Shown: positions 1-9,157, counted from the first letter of the stretch. The stretch is 64,000 nt of DNA from Anaerosphaera multitolerans (GCF_004006535.1 NZ_RLIH01000004.1:106112-170111); one strand, 5' to 3'. The notes: a model not told the origin generated them from the sequence alone. Translations and numbers: made by a program.

Positions 1-1212
1 GGGATGTGTAAAGTTTTAAAGGAGCAGGATTGTAAATATAATCTGTTTCTAAGGGGAATAGAAAATGGAGAAATAGTTGAAGAACACAGTAATATTGACA
101 TAATTTCCGATTGTATAAATCCCTATGAAGATTTTGAAAAATATTTAAGCTTGGCAAAAGATGAAAATTTCAGAGTAATAGTTTCCAACACCACTGAATC
201 AGGCATTAAATTTGATGAAAAGGATGCACTTGAAGATAAACCTGCTAGAAGTTTTCCTGGAAAATTAACGCAGCTTCTTTATGAAAGGTTTAAAAACAAT
301 CTTGGAGGATTTATTATACTATCCTGTGAGTTAATTGATAATAATGGAAAAGAATTGGAAAAGTGCGTAGAAAAATATATTGAACTATGGAATCTGGGGG
401 ATAAGTTTAGAAAATGGATTCATGAAGAAAATAAATTTTGCTCGACTTTAGTTGATAGAATTGTAACAGGATATCCACAAAGTGAAATAGAGTTAAAAAA
501 ACTTGAAAATAAAATTGGCTATAAAGATCTTTGTTTAGATACAGCTGAAATTTTTCATCAATGGGTAATAGAGGGAGACTTTGAAGATGAACTTCCTTTT
601 GTAAAGGCAGGATTTAATGTAATTTGGACAGATGATGTGGGCCCTTATAAGAAACGTAAAGTAAGAATTTTAAATGGAGCTCATACTTCCATGGTATTAG
701 GAGCTAGACTTTATGGGCTTACAATAGTAAGAGAGTGTTTGGAAGATGAATTAATAAATGGTTTTATTAAAAAGTGTATTTTTGAAGAGATAATTCCTAC
801 GCTTGGAAATAGTAATGAAGATATAAAATTTGGGAAAGCAGTAATGGAAAGATTTTCTAATCCCTTTATAGAACATCAACTATTATCAATTGCATTAAAT
901 TCAGTTAGTAAATTTGACGTAAGAGTATTGCCTACAATTCTTGAATTTAAAGAAAAATTTGGGAATTATCCGGAAGCCTTGAGCTTTTCTCTTGCCTGTT
1001 TAATAAAGTTTTATAAAGGCGATGAGGCTAATGATTCAGAAGAAATTATAAGTTTTATAAGAGAAAATAATATTGAATCCATATTAAGCAACAGAGATTT
1101 TTGGCACGATGATATATCGGATTTAATTCCTCTAGTTCAAAAACACTACACTATGATTGAAGAAGAGGGAATGGGAGATAGTTTTAAATATATAGTGGGA
1201 AAAGGACAATGA
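1..1212 (+). CDS. uxaB: Tagaturonate reductase (altronate oxidoreductase), 5'-truncated by window edge
   Basis: Member of the mannitol dehydrogenase/polyol dehydrogenase family that interconverts D-tagaturonate and D-altronate with NAD(H) in galacturonate breakdown. The frame is open to base 1, so the gene begins outside the window. About 400 residues are visible against roughly 480-500 for the family, so the N-terminal part of the Rossmann fold is missing. Visible family landmarks, numbering from the ATG at base 4, are VSNTTESGI near residue 60, the segment around KPARSFPGKLTQ, a SCELIDNNG stretch and LNGAHT near residue 223. It ends three bases before the uxaA start, so the two are certainly co-transcribed. 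Assignment rests on motifs and on the uxaA neighbour. Confidence 0.9.
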   Translation, partial: GMCKVLKEQDCKYNLFLRGIENGEIVEEHSNIDIISDCINPYEDFEKYLSLAKDENFRVIVSNTTESGIKFDEKDALEDKPARSFPGKLTQLLYERFKNNLGGFIILSCELIDNNGKELEKCVEKYIELWNLGDKFRKWIHEENKFCSTLVDRIVTGYPQSEIELKKLENKIGYKDLCLDTAEIFHQWVIEGDFEDELPFVKAGFNVIWTDDVGPYKKRKVRILNGAHTSMVLGARLYGLTIVRECLEDELINGFIKKCIFEEIIPTLGNSNEDIKFGKAVMERFSNPFIEHQLLSIALNSVSKFDVRVLPTILEFKEKFGNYPEALSFSLACLIKFYKGDEANDSEEIISFIRENNIESILSNRDFWHDDISDLIPLVQKHYTMIEEEGMGDSFKYIVGKGQ

Positions 1213-1215
1213 CTG

Positions 1216-2697
1216 ATGTTAGACTATATAAAAATTAATAAAAAAGATAATGTGGCAGTAGCATTGAAAAATTTAGGTGCTGGAGAAGAGATAGAACTTG
1301 AGGGCGCTTCATTTAATCTTAAAGAAGACATTCCTCAGGGGCATAAATTTGCTTTAGAGAGCATAAGTGCTAATCAAGAAATAATAAAATATGGAATGGT
1401 AATTGGACTTTCACTTTCGAATATTGGAAGAGGTGATTGGGTCCATACTCATAATATCAAGACAAGTTTAGGAGATATATTAAATTATAAATATGAGCCT
1501 GAAGTAATTGAACTTAAAAAAATGGAACCTTCAACTTTTAATGGTTATAGAAGGAAGGATGGAAAAGTTGGAATTAGAAATGATATTTGGATTATTCCAA
1601 CTGTTGGTTGTATAAATTCAATTTGCAATAAATTAGCAATGGATTTTAACAATGAGTACAGGGGTAGTGGTATTGAAACCATTACCTTCACTCACCCTTA
1701 TGGATGTTCGCAAATGGGTGATGATCAGGAAAATACAAGAAAAGCTTTAGCTGCTTTAATAAGTCATCCAAATGCCGGTGGAGTACTTGTGCTGGGGTTG
1801 GGATGTGAAAACAGCAGTATTGAAACCCTAAAAGAATATTTAAGGGATTATGATAAAGACAGAATAAAGTTTATTCAATGTCAAGATGAAGAGGATGAGT
1901 ATTTAACTGCAAAAAGTGAACTTAAAGAGCTTTATAAACTTATTAAAAGTGACAAGAGAGAGACAATTGACAGTTCTGAATTAGTAGTAGGTTTAAAATG
2001 CGGAGGTTCAGACGGTTTAAGCGGAATTACTGCAAATCCTTTAGTAGGAGATTTTTCTGATATTTTAATAGCTAAGGGTGGAACTACCCTTTTAACAGAA
2101 GTTCCGGAAATGTTCGGAGCGGAAACAAGCCTTATGAATAGGGCAGAAAGCAAAGAAGTTTTTGAGAAAACAGTTAATTTGATTAACGATTTTAAAATGT
2201 ATTTTAAAAACCACAATCAAACTATTTATGAAAATCCTTCACCCGGAAATAAGGACGGAGGAATATCCACTTTAGAGGATAAATCTAACGGATGTATTCA
2301 AAAGTCTGGAAGTGCAAAAATAGTAGATGTTTTAGCTTATGCAGAGCCCGTTAAGGTAAAGGGATTAAATTTGTTAAATGCACCTGGAAATGATTTGGTA
2401 TCTTCTACGGCATTAGCATTAAGCGGAGCTCACATAGTTTTATTTACTACTGGTCGTGGCACTCCTTTCTCATCACCGGTTCCTACAATAAAAATATCTT
2501 CAAATACAGCGCTATATGAAAAAAAGAAAAAATGGATTGATTTTAATGCGGGACAAATTGTAGAAGACGTTAATAGAGAGGAATTAGCATTGAAACTATT
2601 TGAATACGTTTTACAGGTAGCATCAGGAAAGAAAATAAATTCAGAGGGAAACTTAAATCAGGATTGGGCAATTTTTAAACAGGGAGTAACTCTTTAG
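1216..2697 (+). CDS. uxaA: Altronate dehydratase (altronate hydrolase)
   Basis: Removes water from D-altronate to give 2-keto-3-deoxygluconate, the step after UxaB in cytoplasmic galacturonate degradation. The 493-residue length is normal. The N-terminal ~90 residues look like the SAF domain; the rest is the galactarate dehydratase/altronate hydrolase catalytic part, with RKDGKVGIRND near residue 113, THPYGCSQ near 159 and LKCGGSDGLSG near 260. These include the cysteines expected to hold the metal centre. The ATG at 1216 is preceded by a GGAAAAGGA ribosome site inside the end of uxaB. A terminator follows the gene, so uxaB-uxaA is the end of its operon. Confidence 0.93.
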   Translation: MLDYIKINKKDNVAVALKNLGAGEEIELEGASFNLKEDIPQGHKFALESISANQEIIKYGMVIGLSLSNIGRGDWVHTHNIKTSLGDILNYKYEPEVIELKKMEPSTFNGYRRKDGKVGIRNDIWIIPTVGCINSICNKLAMDFNNEYRGSGIETITFTHPYGCSQMGDDQENTRKALAALISHPNAGGVLVLGLGCENSSIETLKEYLRDYDKDRIKFIQCQDEEDEYLTAKSELKELYKLIKSDKRETIDSSELVVGLKCGGSDGLSGITANPLVGDFSDILIAKGGTTLLTEVPEMFGAETSLMNRAESKEVFEKTVNLINDFKMYFKNHNQTIYENPSPGNKDGGISTLEDKSNGCIQKSGSAKIVDVLAYAEPVKVKGLNLLNAPGNDLVSSTALALSGAHIVLFTTGRGTPFSSPVPTIKISSNTALYEKKKKWIDFNAGQIVEDVNREELALKLFEYVLQVASGKKINSEGNLNQDWAIFKQGVTL

Positions 2698-2727
2698 AAA
2701 ATTCTAATTTAAATAAATTCATAATAA

Positions 2728-2766
2728 ACACCTTTTATTTACAATAGTGAGTAAAGGGTGTTTTTA
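2728..2766 (+). terminator. Rho-independent terminator after uxaA
   Basis: AAACACCTTTTA pairs with TAAAGGGTGTTT (one G-U pair) and is followed by a T-run. It closes the uxaBA operon. Confidence 0.85.
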
Positions 2767-2802
2767 ATTGGAAAAGTATCTAAATGACCTCTTTAAACCT
2801 AT

Positions 2803-2890
2803 GTAAAGCAAATTTTACCCTATTTTACAAGTTTGTGTAAATGTGATAGATAGTTAAGTTTAATAAGGTGATTTGTAAATCGGAATTTAC
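2803..2890. promoter_or_regulatory. Cluster of TGTAAA/TTTACA inverted repeats upstream of the first cstA
   Basis: Three short palindromes lie in 88 bases: GTAAA-N6-TTTAC at 2803-2818, TTTACA-N6-TGTAAA at 2824-2841 and GTAAA-N6-TTTAC at 2875-2890. They sit 120-200 bases upstream of the cstA promoter. The repeated half-site and fixed N6 spacing look like binding sites for a dimeric regulator. The motif resembles a catabolite-responsive element without its central CG, but the regulator is not identified. The 415-base gap between uxaA and cstA otherwise holds the uxaA terminator and the cstA promoter; I see no reading frame in it. Confidence 0.45.
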
Positions 2891-3008
2891 TTTACTTGAA
2901 ACTTTGTAGGGAGATTTTTACAGAAATGGCTTAATATAAAGTGTTGTAGGTGAATTTTTAAAAGGATTTTTTGCTGTTTAAAGTGAGGTTCTTAGAAGGG
3001 CGTAAGCC

Positions 3009-3071
3009 TTGAAATTAAAGGCTTTTGTTATATACTAAGTAATGTAAACAGCTTGTAGTAAGTTGTTTACA
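3009..3071 (+). promoter_or_regulatory. cstA-1 promoter with start-site inverted repeat
   Basis: TTGAAA (3009-3014), 16 bases, TATACT (3031-3036). Immediately downstream, TGTAAACAGCTT (3043-3054) and AAGTTGTTTACA (3060-3071) form a 12-bp inverted repeat with one G-U pair and a 5-base loop. No T-run follows, so this is more likely an operator or an mRNA stem than a terminator. The second cstA has the same arrangement. Confidence 0.6.
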
Positions 3072-3112
3072 AGGACTTATTTAATTATTAGCTTTTAAGA
3101 AAGGAGAGCAAG

Positions 3113-4597
3113 ATGATATTATTTATTATTGGACTTTTTATTTTAATAGTTGGAGGCTATTTTTATGGGAAGTTCTGTGAAAAGGTTTTCGGACCTGACG
3201 ACAGAGAAACGCCTGCAGTAAAACTTCATGACGGCGTTGACTATGTGGTTATGAAGGACTGGAAGAATAAATTAATTGAGTTGTTAAATATAGCGGGAAC
3301 CGGACCTATTTTAGGACCTATCCAAGGAATTTTATTTGGGCCTATTGCTTTTTTAACGATTCCAATAGGATGTGTACTTGCAGGTTCACTTCATGATTAT
3401 TTTGTGGGAATGATCTCTATGAGAAATGATGGAGCTCAAGTTCCAAAACTTGTATCCAAGTACATGGGTAATGGTATGAATAAAGTCTACAGTGTTATAA
3501 TTTGGATTTTAATGCTGTTAACCGGTGTTGTGTTTATTTATACTCCTGGGGATTTAATTGTAAATGATATTTTGGGAATGGATGTTAACTCCAGTATAAT
3601 TTGGATTGTATATGCAATAATTTTAATATATTACGTAGTATCTACAATCTTTCCAATAGACCAAATTATAGGTAGAATTTATCCTGCCTTTGGAGCAGTT
3701 TTAATAATCTCCGCAATAGGAGTGTTTATAGGAATATTAAGAGATGGTGGAGCAAATCTATACAACATTACAAATACAGGACTTTTATTTTCCACTCATC
3801 CTGAGGGACAAAGGTTTATACCTGTGTTCTTTATAACAGTTGCCTGCGGTATAATGTCGGGTTTCCACGGTTCACAAGCTACATTGATTTCAAGAACAGT
3901 GGAAAAAGAAAACCAAGGTAGAGGAGTTTTCTACAATATGATGTTGGCAGAAGGCTTTATAGCTATGATTTGGGCAGCAGGTGCAATGATTTTATTTAAC
4001 AGAGGTACTGATGTTTCAACAGGAGCAACTGCAATGGTTGGAATAATTTCAAGAGAGTTTATGGGAACTGTAGGCGGATTATTTGCCATAGCAGGTGTAA
4101 TAGTACTTCCAATAACTTCAGGAGATACAGCTTTTAGGGCTTTAAGACTTATGATTGCAGAACAGTTTAACATAGATCAAAAAAGTCCTCAAAAGAGAGT
4201 TACACTTTCTTTAGTAATATTTATTCCTGCACTGGTGATATTATTCTTTGCAAAGAGCAATGCAAACGGATTTAATTTATTGTGGAGATACTTCGGCTTT
4301 ACAAATCAATTAGTTGCAGTATTTGCTTTGGCAATGATAACAGTTTATTTGAAAACTCACAATAAGTTGTACTGGATATCTTTAATTCCGGCGCTGTTCT
4401 ACACCTTTATAGTAAGTTCTTATATATTCCATGCGCCAATAGGCTTTGGATTAGAGGCCAGATTTGGATTGGATCCTTTAAGTTATACAATTTCCTATCC
4501 ATTGGCAGCAGTATGTGTGGTGTTATTCTATCTGTTAATAAATAAAATAGCAAAAAACAGACAGGAAAGTATTTTAGTAGCCGATAAATTAAAATAA
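3113..4597 (+). CDS. cstA: CstA-family carbon starvation transporter, copy 1
   Basis: Polytopic inner-membrane protein of the CstA family, whose members import peptides or pyruvate. At 494 residues it is the short form; E. coli CstA is about 700. Visible signatures are a first membrane helix at residues 1-17, the cytoplasmic DDRETPAVKLHDGVDYV near residue 28, GTGPILGPIQG near 62, and GFHGSQATLISRTVEKENQGR in the middle. The start has an AAAGGAGAG ribosome site. The gene stands alone between its own promoter and a terminator, followed by a second copy about 94% identical (counted by eye). The substrate cannot be read from the sequence. Confidence 0.9.
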   Translation: MILFIIGLFILIVGGYFYGKFCEKVFGPDDRETPAVKLHDGVDYVVMKDWKNKLIELLNIAGTGPILGPIQGILFGPIAFLTIPIGCVLAGSLHDYFVGMISMRNDGAQVPKLVSKYMGNGMNKVYSVIIWILMLLTGVVFIYTPGDLIVNDILGMDVNSSIIWIVYAIILIYYVVSTIFPIDQIIGRIYPAFGAVLIISAIGVFIGILRDGGANLYNITNTGLLFSTHPEGQRFIPVFFITVACGIMSGFHGSQATLISRTVEKENQGRGVFYNMMLAEGFIAMIWAAGAMILFNRGTDVSTGATAMVGIISREFMGTVGGLFAIAGVIVLPITSGDTAFRALRLMIAEQFNIDQKSPQKRVTLSLVIFIPALVILFFAKSNANGFNLLWRYFGFTNQLVAVFALAMITVYLKTHNKLYWISLIPALFYTFIVSSYIFHAPIGFGLEARFGLDPLSYTISYPLAAVCVVLFYLLINKIAKNRQESILVADKLK

Positions 4598-4611
4598 TTA
4601 AATAAGTATTT

Positions 4612-4667
4612 AAAAGCATTTACTATTGATATTAGATAAAAATAATTTCAATAGTAGGTGTTTTTTT
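4612..4667 (+). terminator. Terminator between the two cstA copies
   Basis: A 14-bp stem, GCATTTACTATTGA (4616-4629) with TCAATAGTAGGTGT (4648-4661) and three G-U pairs, is followed by seven T's. It separates the two cstA genes into independent transcription units. Confidence 0.85.
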
Positions 4668-4757
4668 ATTGCAACTTAAATAAAAATATTTTATTATAAT
4701 TATGACAAATTATTTTATTGTAATAGTGTATTAAATTTATAACGTGAAATCGATTTC

Positions 4758-4820
4758 TTGAAATATTTTTCAAAAGTTGTATACTATTAACTGTAGGTTA
4801 TTAATAAATAATCTATAGTT
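4758..4820 (+). promoter_or_regulatory. cstA-2 promoter with start-site inverted repeat
   Basis: TTGAAA (4758-4763), 16 bases, TATACT (4780-4785), the same boxes and spacing as cstA-1. AACTGTAGGTTAT (4789-4801) and ATAATCTATAGTT (4808-4820) form a 13-bp stem with two G-U pairs and a 6-base loop. The arm sequence differs from that of cstA-1, while the position relative to the promoter is kept. Confidence 0.6.
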
Positions 4821-4860
4821 AATAAATAATATTAACTAAATAAAATAAGGAGGAAAGAAA

Positions 4861-6342
4861 ATGTTACTATTTATTATCGGACTTTTCATTCTAGTAGTTG
4901 GGGGCTATTTTTATGGAAAGTTCTGCGAAAAGGTTTTTGGACCTGACGACAGAGAAACGCCTGCAGTAAAACTTCACGACGGCGTTGACTATGTAGTTAT
5001 GAAGGACTGGAAAAACAAATTAATTGAATTGTTAAATATAGCGGGAACCGGACCTATCTTAGGACCTATCCAAGGAATTTTATTCGGACCTATTGCTTTT
5101 TTAACAATTCCAATAGGATGTGTACTTGCAGGTTCACTTCATGATTATTTTGTGGGAATGATCTCTATGAGAAATGACGGGGCTCAAGTTCCAAAACTTG
5201 TATCTAAGTATATGGGCAATGGTATGAATAAAATCTATAATATAATAATTTGGATTTTAATGCTGTTAACCGGTGTTGTGTTTATTTATACTCCTGGGGA
5301 TTTAATTGTAAATGATATTTTGGGAATGGATATTAACTCCAATGTAATTTGGATTGTATATGCAATAATTTTATTTTACTATATAATCTCTACAATTTTC
5401 CCAATAGACCAAATTATAGGTAGAATTTATCCTATATTTGGAGCAGTTTTAATAATCTCTGCAATAGGAGTGTTTATAGGAATATTAAGAGATGGTGGAG
5501 CAAATCTATACAATATTACAAATACAGGACTTTTATTCTCCGCTCATCCTGACGGTCAGAAATTTATACCTGTGTTCTTTATAACAGTTGCCTGCGGTAT
5601 AATGTCGGGATTCCACGGTTCACAAGCTACATTGATTTCAAGAACAGTGGAAAAAGAAAACCAAGGTAGAGGAGTTTTCTACAATATGATGTTGGCAGAA
5701 GGCTTTATAGCTATGGTTTGGGCAGCAGGTGCAATGATTTTATTTAACAGAGGTACAGACATATCAACAGGAGCAACTGCAATGGTTGGAATAATTTCAA
5801 GAGAGTTTATGGGAACTGTAGGCGGATTATTTGCCATAGCAGGTGTAATAGTACTTCCAATAACTTCAGGAGATACAGCTTTTAGAGCTTTAAGACTTAT
5901 GATTGCAGAACAGTTTAACATAGATCAAAAAAGTCCTCAAAAGAGAGTGGGATTATCTTTAGTAATATTTATTCCTGCGCTAGTGATATTATTTTTTGCA
6001 AAGAGCAATGCAAACGGATTTAATTTATTGTGGAGATACTTCGGATTTACAAATCAGTTAGTTGCAGTATTTGCTTTGGCAATGATAACAGTTTATTTGA
6101 AAACTCATAATAAGTTGTATTGGATATCTTTAATTCCGGCGCTGTTCTACACCTTTATAGTAAGTTCTTATATATTCCATGCGCCAATAGGCTTTGGATT
6201 AGAGGCTAGATTTGGATTGGATCCTTTAAGCTATACAATTTCCTATCCATTGGGAGCAGTATGTGTGGTGTTATTCTATGTATTGATAAACAAAATTGCC
6301 GGAAGCAGAAAGAATACCATACTTGAAGCAGATAGAATTTAA
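4861..6342 (+). CDS. cstA: CstA-family carbon starvation transporter, copy 2
   Basis: A 493-residue paralogue of the preceding gene, with about 29 substitutions counted by eye, mostly conservative (I/V, D/E, K/R) and concentrated in the last 20 residues. All CstA landmarks are retained, so both copies look functional. The ribosome site is AAGGAGGAAAG. The gene has its own promoter and terminator, with different upstream DNA from copy 1. This suggests that the duplication allows separate regulation rather than simple dosage. Confidence 0.9.
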   Translation: MLLFIIGLFILVVGGYFYGKFCEKVFGPDDRETPAVKLHDGVDYVVMKDWKNKLIELLNIAGTGPILGPIQGILFGPIAFLTIPIGCVLAGSLHDYFVGMISMRNDGAQVPKLVSKYMGNGMNKIYNIIIWILMLLTGVVFIYTPGDLIVNDILGMDINSNVIWIVYAIILFYYIISTIFPIDQIIGRIYPIFGAVLIISAIGVFIGILRDGGANLYNITNTGLLFSAHPDGQKFIPVFFITVACGIMSGFHGSQATLISRTVEKENQGRGVFYNMMLAEGFIAMVWAAGAMILFNRGTDISTGATAMVGIISREFMGTVGGLFAIAGVIVLPITSGDTAFRALRLMIAEQFNIDQKSPQKRVGLSLVIFIPALVILFFAKSNANGFNLLWRYFGFTNQLVAVFALAMITVYLKTHNKLYWISLIPALFYTFIVSSYIFHAPIGFGLEARFGLDPLSYTISYPLGAVCVVLFYVLINKIAGSRKNTILEADRI

Positions 6343-6359
6343 TAAGATAAGGTAATTAA

Positions 6360-6398
6360 AGTAAAGGGGTGTAATATTACATCTCTTTACTTTTTATT
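6360..6398 (+). terminator. Terminator after cstA-2
   Basis: AGTAAAGGGGTGTAA pairs with TTACATCTCTTTACT (two G-U pairs), followed by a T-rich run. Confidence 0.88.
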
Positions 6399-6419
6399 TG
6401 TAGTTTTGTGTAGTTTTTC

Positions 6420-6448
6420 TTTAAAGAAGAATTTAAATGCGATATAAT
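6420..6448 (+). promoter_or_regulatory. Promoter of the iron alcohol dehydrogenase gene
   Basis: TTTAAA, 17 bases, TATAAT at 6443-6448, about 30 bases before the start codon. The -35 box is imperfect. Confidence 0.5.
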
Positions 6449-6477
6449 ATAGGAGTACATAACATAAGGAGGAGCCT

Positions 6478-7647
6478 ATGAAAGATTTTATTTTTGAAGT
6501 TGGAACGAAGATACTTTTTGGGGAAGATCAATTAAAACATCTGCCAAAGGAAATAAAAAAATATGGAAACAGCGTTTTATTTTGTTACGGCGGCGGCAGT
6601 ATTAAGAAATTGGGACTTTATGACGATGTGGTGAAATTATTAGAAGAAAATGGTATCGCCTACAGTGAACTAAGTGGAATAGAGCCTAATCCAAGAGTGG
6701 AGTCAGCTATTGACGGTATTAGAATTGCAAGAGAAAATAAAGTGGATTTAGTACTAGCTGTAGGTGGAGGTTCAGTAATAGACTGCGCTAAACTTATAGC
6801 GGCGGGATACTATGTAGATGAAAATCCTTGGGACATAGTAGTTGGAAAGGTAAAAGTTGAAAAAGCCCTTCCACTAGGTACTATTTTAACTTTAGCTGCA
6901 ACGGGTTCTGAAATGGATACGGATTCCGTTATAACTAATTTGGAAACGAAGCAAAAGTTGGGATGGGGAAGTAAACATGTACTTCCGAAATTTTCAATAA
7001 TGAACCCCGTATATACCTATTCTGTAAATAAGCACCACACTGCTGCGGGAGTGGCGGACATTATGAGCCATACTATGGAAAATTATTTTTCTTTAAATGA
7101 CGGATGTTACTTAGTGGACAGACTTGCAGAGGGGATTTTAAAAACATGTATTAAATATGGACCTGTAGCCTTGGAAAGTCCTGAGGACTTCGATGCCAGA
7201 GCAAATATTATGTGGGCAAATTCCTGGGCAATAAACGGACTGTTAAAGACAGGTAAAGATACCAGCTGGAGTGTCCATGCCATAGAACATGAGTTAAGTG
7301 CCTTTTATGATATAACTCACGGTACGGGATTGGCAATATTGACACCTAATTGGTTAAGACACGTTTTAAATGAACATACTGCTAATAAGATAGCTATATT
7401 TGGTAAAAATGTCTTTGGAATTGAACCTAGCGGCGATAAATTTGCCGATGCCAATAAGGCGATTGATGCTTTAAGAGAATTTTTTGATAAGATGGGAATT
7501 CCTAAGGGATTAAGAGATTTGGGAATAGGCGAAGAACATTTAGAGGAAATGGCGGAGCTTACTATAAAACATAAGGGCGGTCCAATTGACGGTTTTATAA
7601 CCATAGATGTGGAAGATGTGTTGGAAATTTATAAAATGAGCTTATAA
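6478..7647 (+). CDS. Iron-containing alcohol dehydrogenase (butanol dehydrogenase type)
   Basis: Group III metal-dependent alcohol dehydrogenase that reduces aldehydes to alcohols with NAD(P)H in the cytoplasm. Its 389 residues match the BdhA/YqdH subgroup. The nucleotide-binding GGGS lies near residue 97. The four metal ligands are all present: D194 and H198 in GVADIMSHTMEN, H267 in SVHAIEHE and H281 in ITHGTG. The start follows AAGGAGGAG. It is a single-gene unit between a promoter and a terminator, probably a fermentative electron sink. The exact substrate is not determinable. Confidence 0.92.
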   Translation: MKDFIFEVGTKILFGEDQLKHLPKEIKKYGNSVLFCYGGGSIKKLGLYDDVVKLLEENGIAYSELSGIEPNPRVESAIDGIRIARENKVDLVLAVGGGSVIDCAKLIAAGYYVDENPWDIVVGKVKVEKALPLGTILTLAATGSEMDTDSVITNLETKQKLGWGSKHVLPKFSIMNPVYTYSVNKHHTAAGVADIMSHTMENYFSLNDGCYLVDRLAEGILKTCIKYGPVALESPEDFDARANIMWANSWAINGLLKTGKDTSWSVHAIEHELSAFYDITHGTGLAILTPNWLRHVLNEHTANKIAIFGKNVFGIEPSGDKFADANKAIDALREFFDKMGIPKGLRDLGIGEEHLEEMAELTIKHKGGPIDGFITIDVEDVLEIYKMSL

Positions 7648-7656
7648 TTAATTAAG

Positions 7657-7690
7657 ATGATGGCAGCTAAAGGTTGCCATTATTTTATTT
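7657..7690 (+). terminator. Terminator after the alcohol dehydrogenase
   Basis: ATGGCAG pairs with TTGCCAT, with a few weaker outer pairs, followed by TTATTTTATTTT. Confidence 0.75.
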
Positions 7691-7752
7691 TACTTGAAAA
7701 AGCATATTGGATATAATTAAAGGTAAATTAATTTGTAAGGAGAGAAAGTTTA

Positions 7753-8220
7753 ATGTCATTAAATATAGTTTTTTATGAGCCTGAAATTCCTTTTAACACC
7801 GGAGCCATAGCAAGGACTTGCGGTTTGACAAACACAAGCCTCCACTTAGTAAAGCCCCTTGGTTTTTCTGTAGATGATTCCCATTTAAAGAGGGCCGGTC
7901 TAGATTATTGGCACCTTGTGGATATAAATTATTATGAAAATTTCAATGAACTTTTAGAAAAGTATCCTGATAATTCCTTTTACTATGCAAGTACCAAGTC
8001 AAAGCAAAGGTACAGTGATGTAAAGTATAAGGACGGAGATTTTATAGTATTTGGTCCTGAAACCAGAGGTTTACCCGAGGACTTAATATTTAAAAACATG
8101 GATACTGCTATTAGAATACCCATGTTAAAAGACTTTGGAAGGAGTCTGAACTTATCAAATGCAGCTAATATAGTGCTCTTTGAAGCGCTGAGACAACTTA
8201 ATTTTTTAGATTTGGAATAA
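7753..8220 (+). CDS. trmL: tRNA (cytidine/uridine-34-2'-O)-methyltransferase
   Basis: SPOUT-class methyltransferase that 2'-O-methylates the wobble base of tRNA-Leu isoacceptors using S-adenosylmethionine. Length (155 residues) and order are typical: N-terminal NIVFYEPEIPFNTGAIARTC, GPETRGLP near residue 98 and the C-terminal MLKDFGRSLNLSNAANIVLFE, which forms the cofactor knot. The ribosome site AAGGAGAG precedes the ATG. The gene is alone and converges on the next gene across a terminator. Confidence 0.93.
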   Translation: MSLNIVFYEPEIPFNTGAIARTCGLTNTSLHLVKPLGFSVDDSHLKRAGLDYWHLVDINYYENFNELLEKYPDNSFYYASTKSKQRYSDVKYKDGDFIVFGPETRGLPEDLIFKNMDTAIRIPMLKDFGRSLNLSNAANIVLFEALRQLNFLDLE

Positions 8221-8242
8221 GGATATTAGATATCCTTTTTTT
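8219..8242 (+). terminator. Terminator after trmL
   Basis: AAGGATA-ttaga-TATCCTT with a run of seven T's. It starts within the trmL stop codon and overlaps the end of the convergent gene. Confidence 0.8.
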
Positions 8243-9110
8243 CATAGGTAAATCCCTCTCCTTCAACTTCAGAAACGTGGGATATGAACATAAAGGCATG
8301 TTCATCTTTGGCCTTTACAAAGCTTCTAAGCTTAATATAGTCCTTTCTATCCACTATAGTTGTAAGGATTTTTCTAGGCGTACTTGAATAGCCTCCTTCT
8401 GCATTATAAATAGTACTTCCCCTATAGAGATCTCTTATAATATATGTATTTATCTCCTCTAGTTTTTCAGAGATTATAGTTATATTGTACTTGGAGTTAA
8501 ATCCTTGAAGGAGCTTATCTATAATTGTGGAATTTAAAACCACGCCCAGTAATGAGTACATACCTATAGTGGGTCCGAAATTTAAAATTGCTCCCAAAGT
8601 AATACACCCGTCTATTAAGGCCAAACTTGAACCAAAGGAGAGCCTGGTGTACTTTTCCAAAATTTTTCCCAATATGTCCGTTCCGCCAGTAGAAGCTCCC
8701 GCATTTATTACAAGACTTATACCCGCTCCTTGAATAATCATTCCAAAAATTAAATTTATCAATAGATCATCGGAAATAGTTCCGCTTAAAGGTACAAATA
8801 TTTCAAAAACTCTTAGGAAAAAGGAAAGAGCAAGAGAGGCATAAATGGTATAGGCGCCAAATTCTCTACCGATTATTATAATCCCCAGCGCATTTAAAAA
8901 TATATTAAAAAATAAAATTATAAAGCTGATAGGTATGTTTTGAAAAAAGGAGGATACTATTATGGAAATACCCGTAACTCCTCCGGCTGCTAAATTATTG
9001 GGAATTGTAAAAAAGTAAAGACCGGTACTTAATATGAAAACACCCAAAGTTACGATTAAAAATTTTTTAAAATTATCCGTTGATAAAGTGTAGTTTTTCT
9101 TTTTTGCCAT
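8226..9110 (-). CDS. YitT family membrane protein (DUF161 + DUF2179)
   Basis: A 294-residue integral membrane protein of the YitT/YpjC family, whose biochemical role is unknown. It has a basic N-terminus, five or six hydrophobic helices over residues ~15-200 including the AGGVTGISII and GGTDILGKIL loops, and a soluble C-terminal DUF2179 domain (about residues 210-290). The ATG follows GGGTGA. It shares the minus strand with mntP, which lies 61 bases upstream and has its own weak terminator. Confidence 0.85.
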   Translation of the reverse strand: MAKKKNYTLSTDNFKKFLIVTLGVFILSTGLYFFTIPNNLAAGGVTGISIIVSSFFQNIPISFIILFFNIFLNALGIIIIGREFGAYTIYASLALSFFLRVFEIFVPLSGTISDDLLINLIFGMIIQGAGISLVINAGASTGGTDILGKILEKYTRLSFGSSLALIDGCITLGAILNFGPTIGMYSLLGVVLNSTIIDKLLQGFNSKYNITIISEKLEEINTYIIRDLYRGSTIYNAEGGYSSTPRKILTTIVDRKDYIKLRSFVKAKDEHAFMFISHVSEVEGEGFTYEKKDI

Positions 9111-9157
9111 TTAATCACCCTATTTAATTATAGGTGCTCTTTAATAATTTAACAAGA

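Noticed and set aside
3931..4173. Antisense open frame in cstA-1, repeated at 5679-5921 in cstA-2
   Set aside because: Both copies mirror each other because the sense genes are duplicates; no ribosome site and codon use is a shadow of the sense strand.
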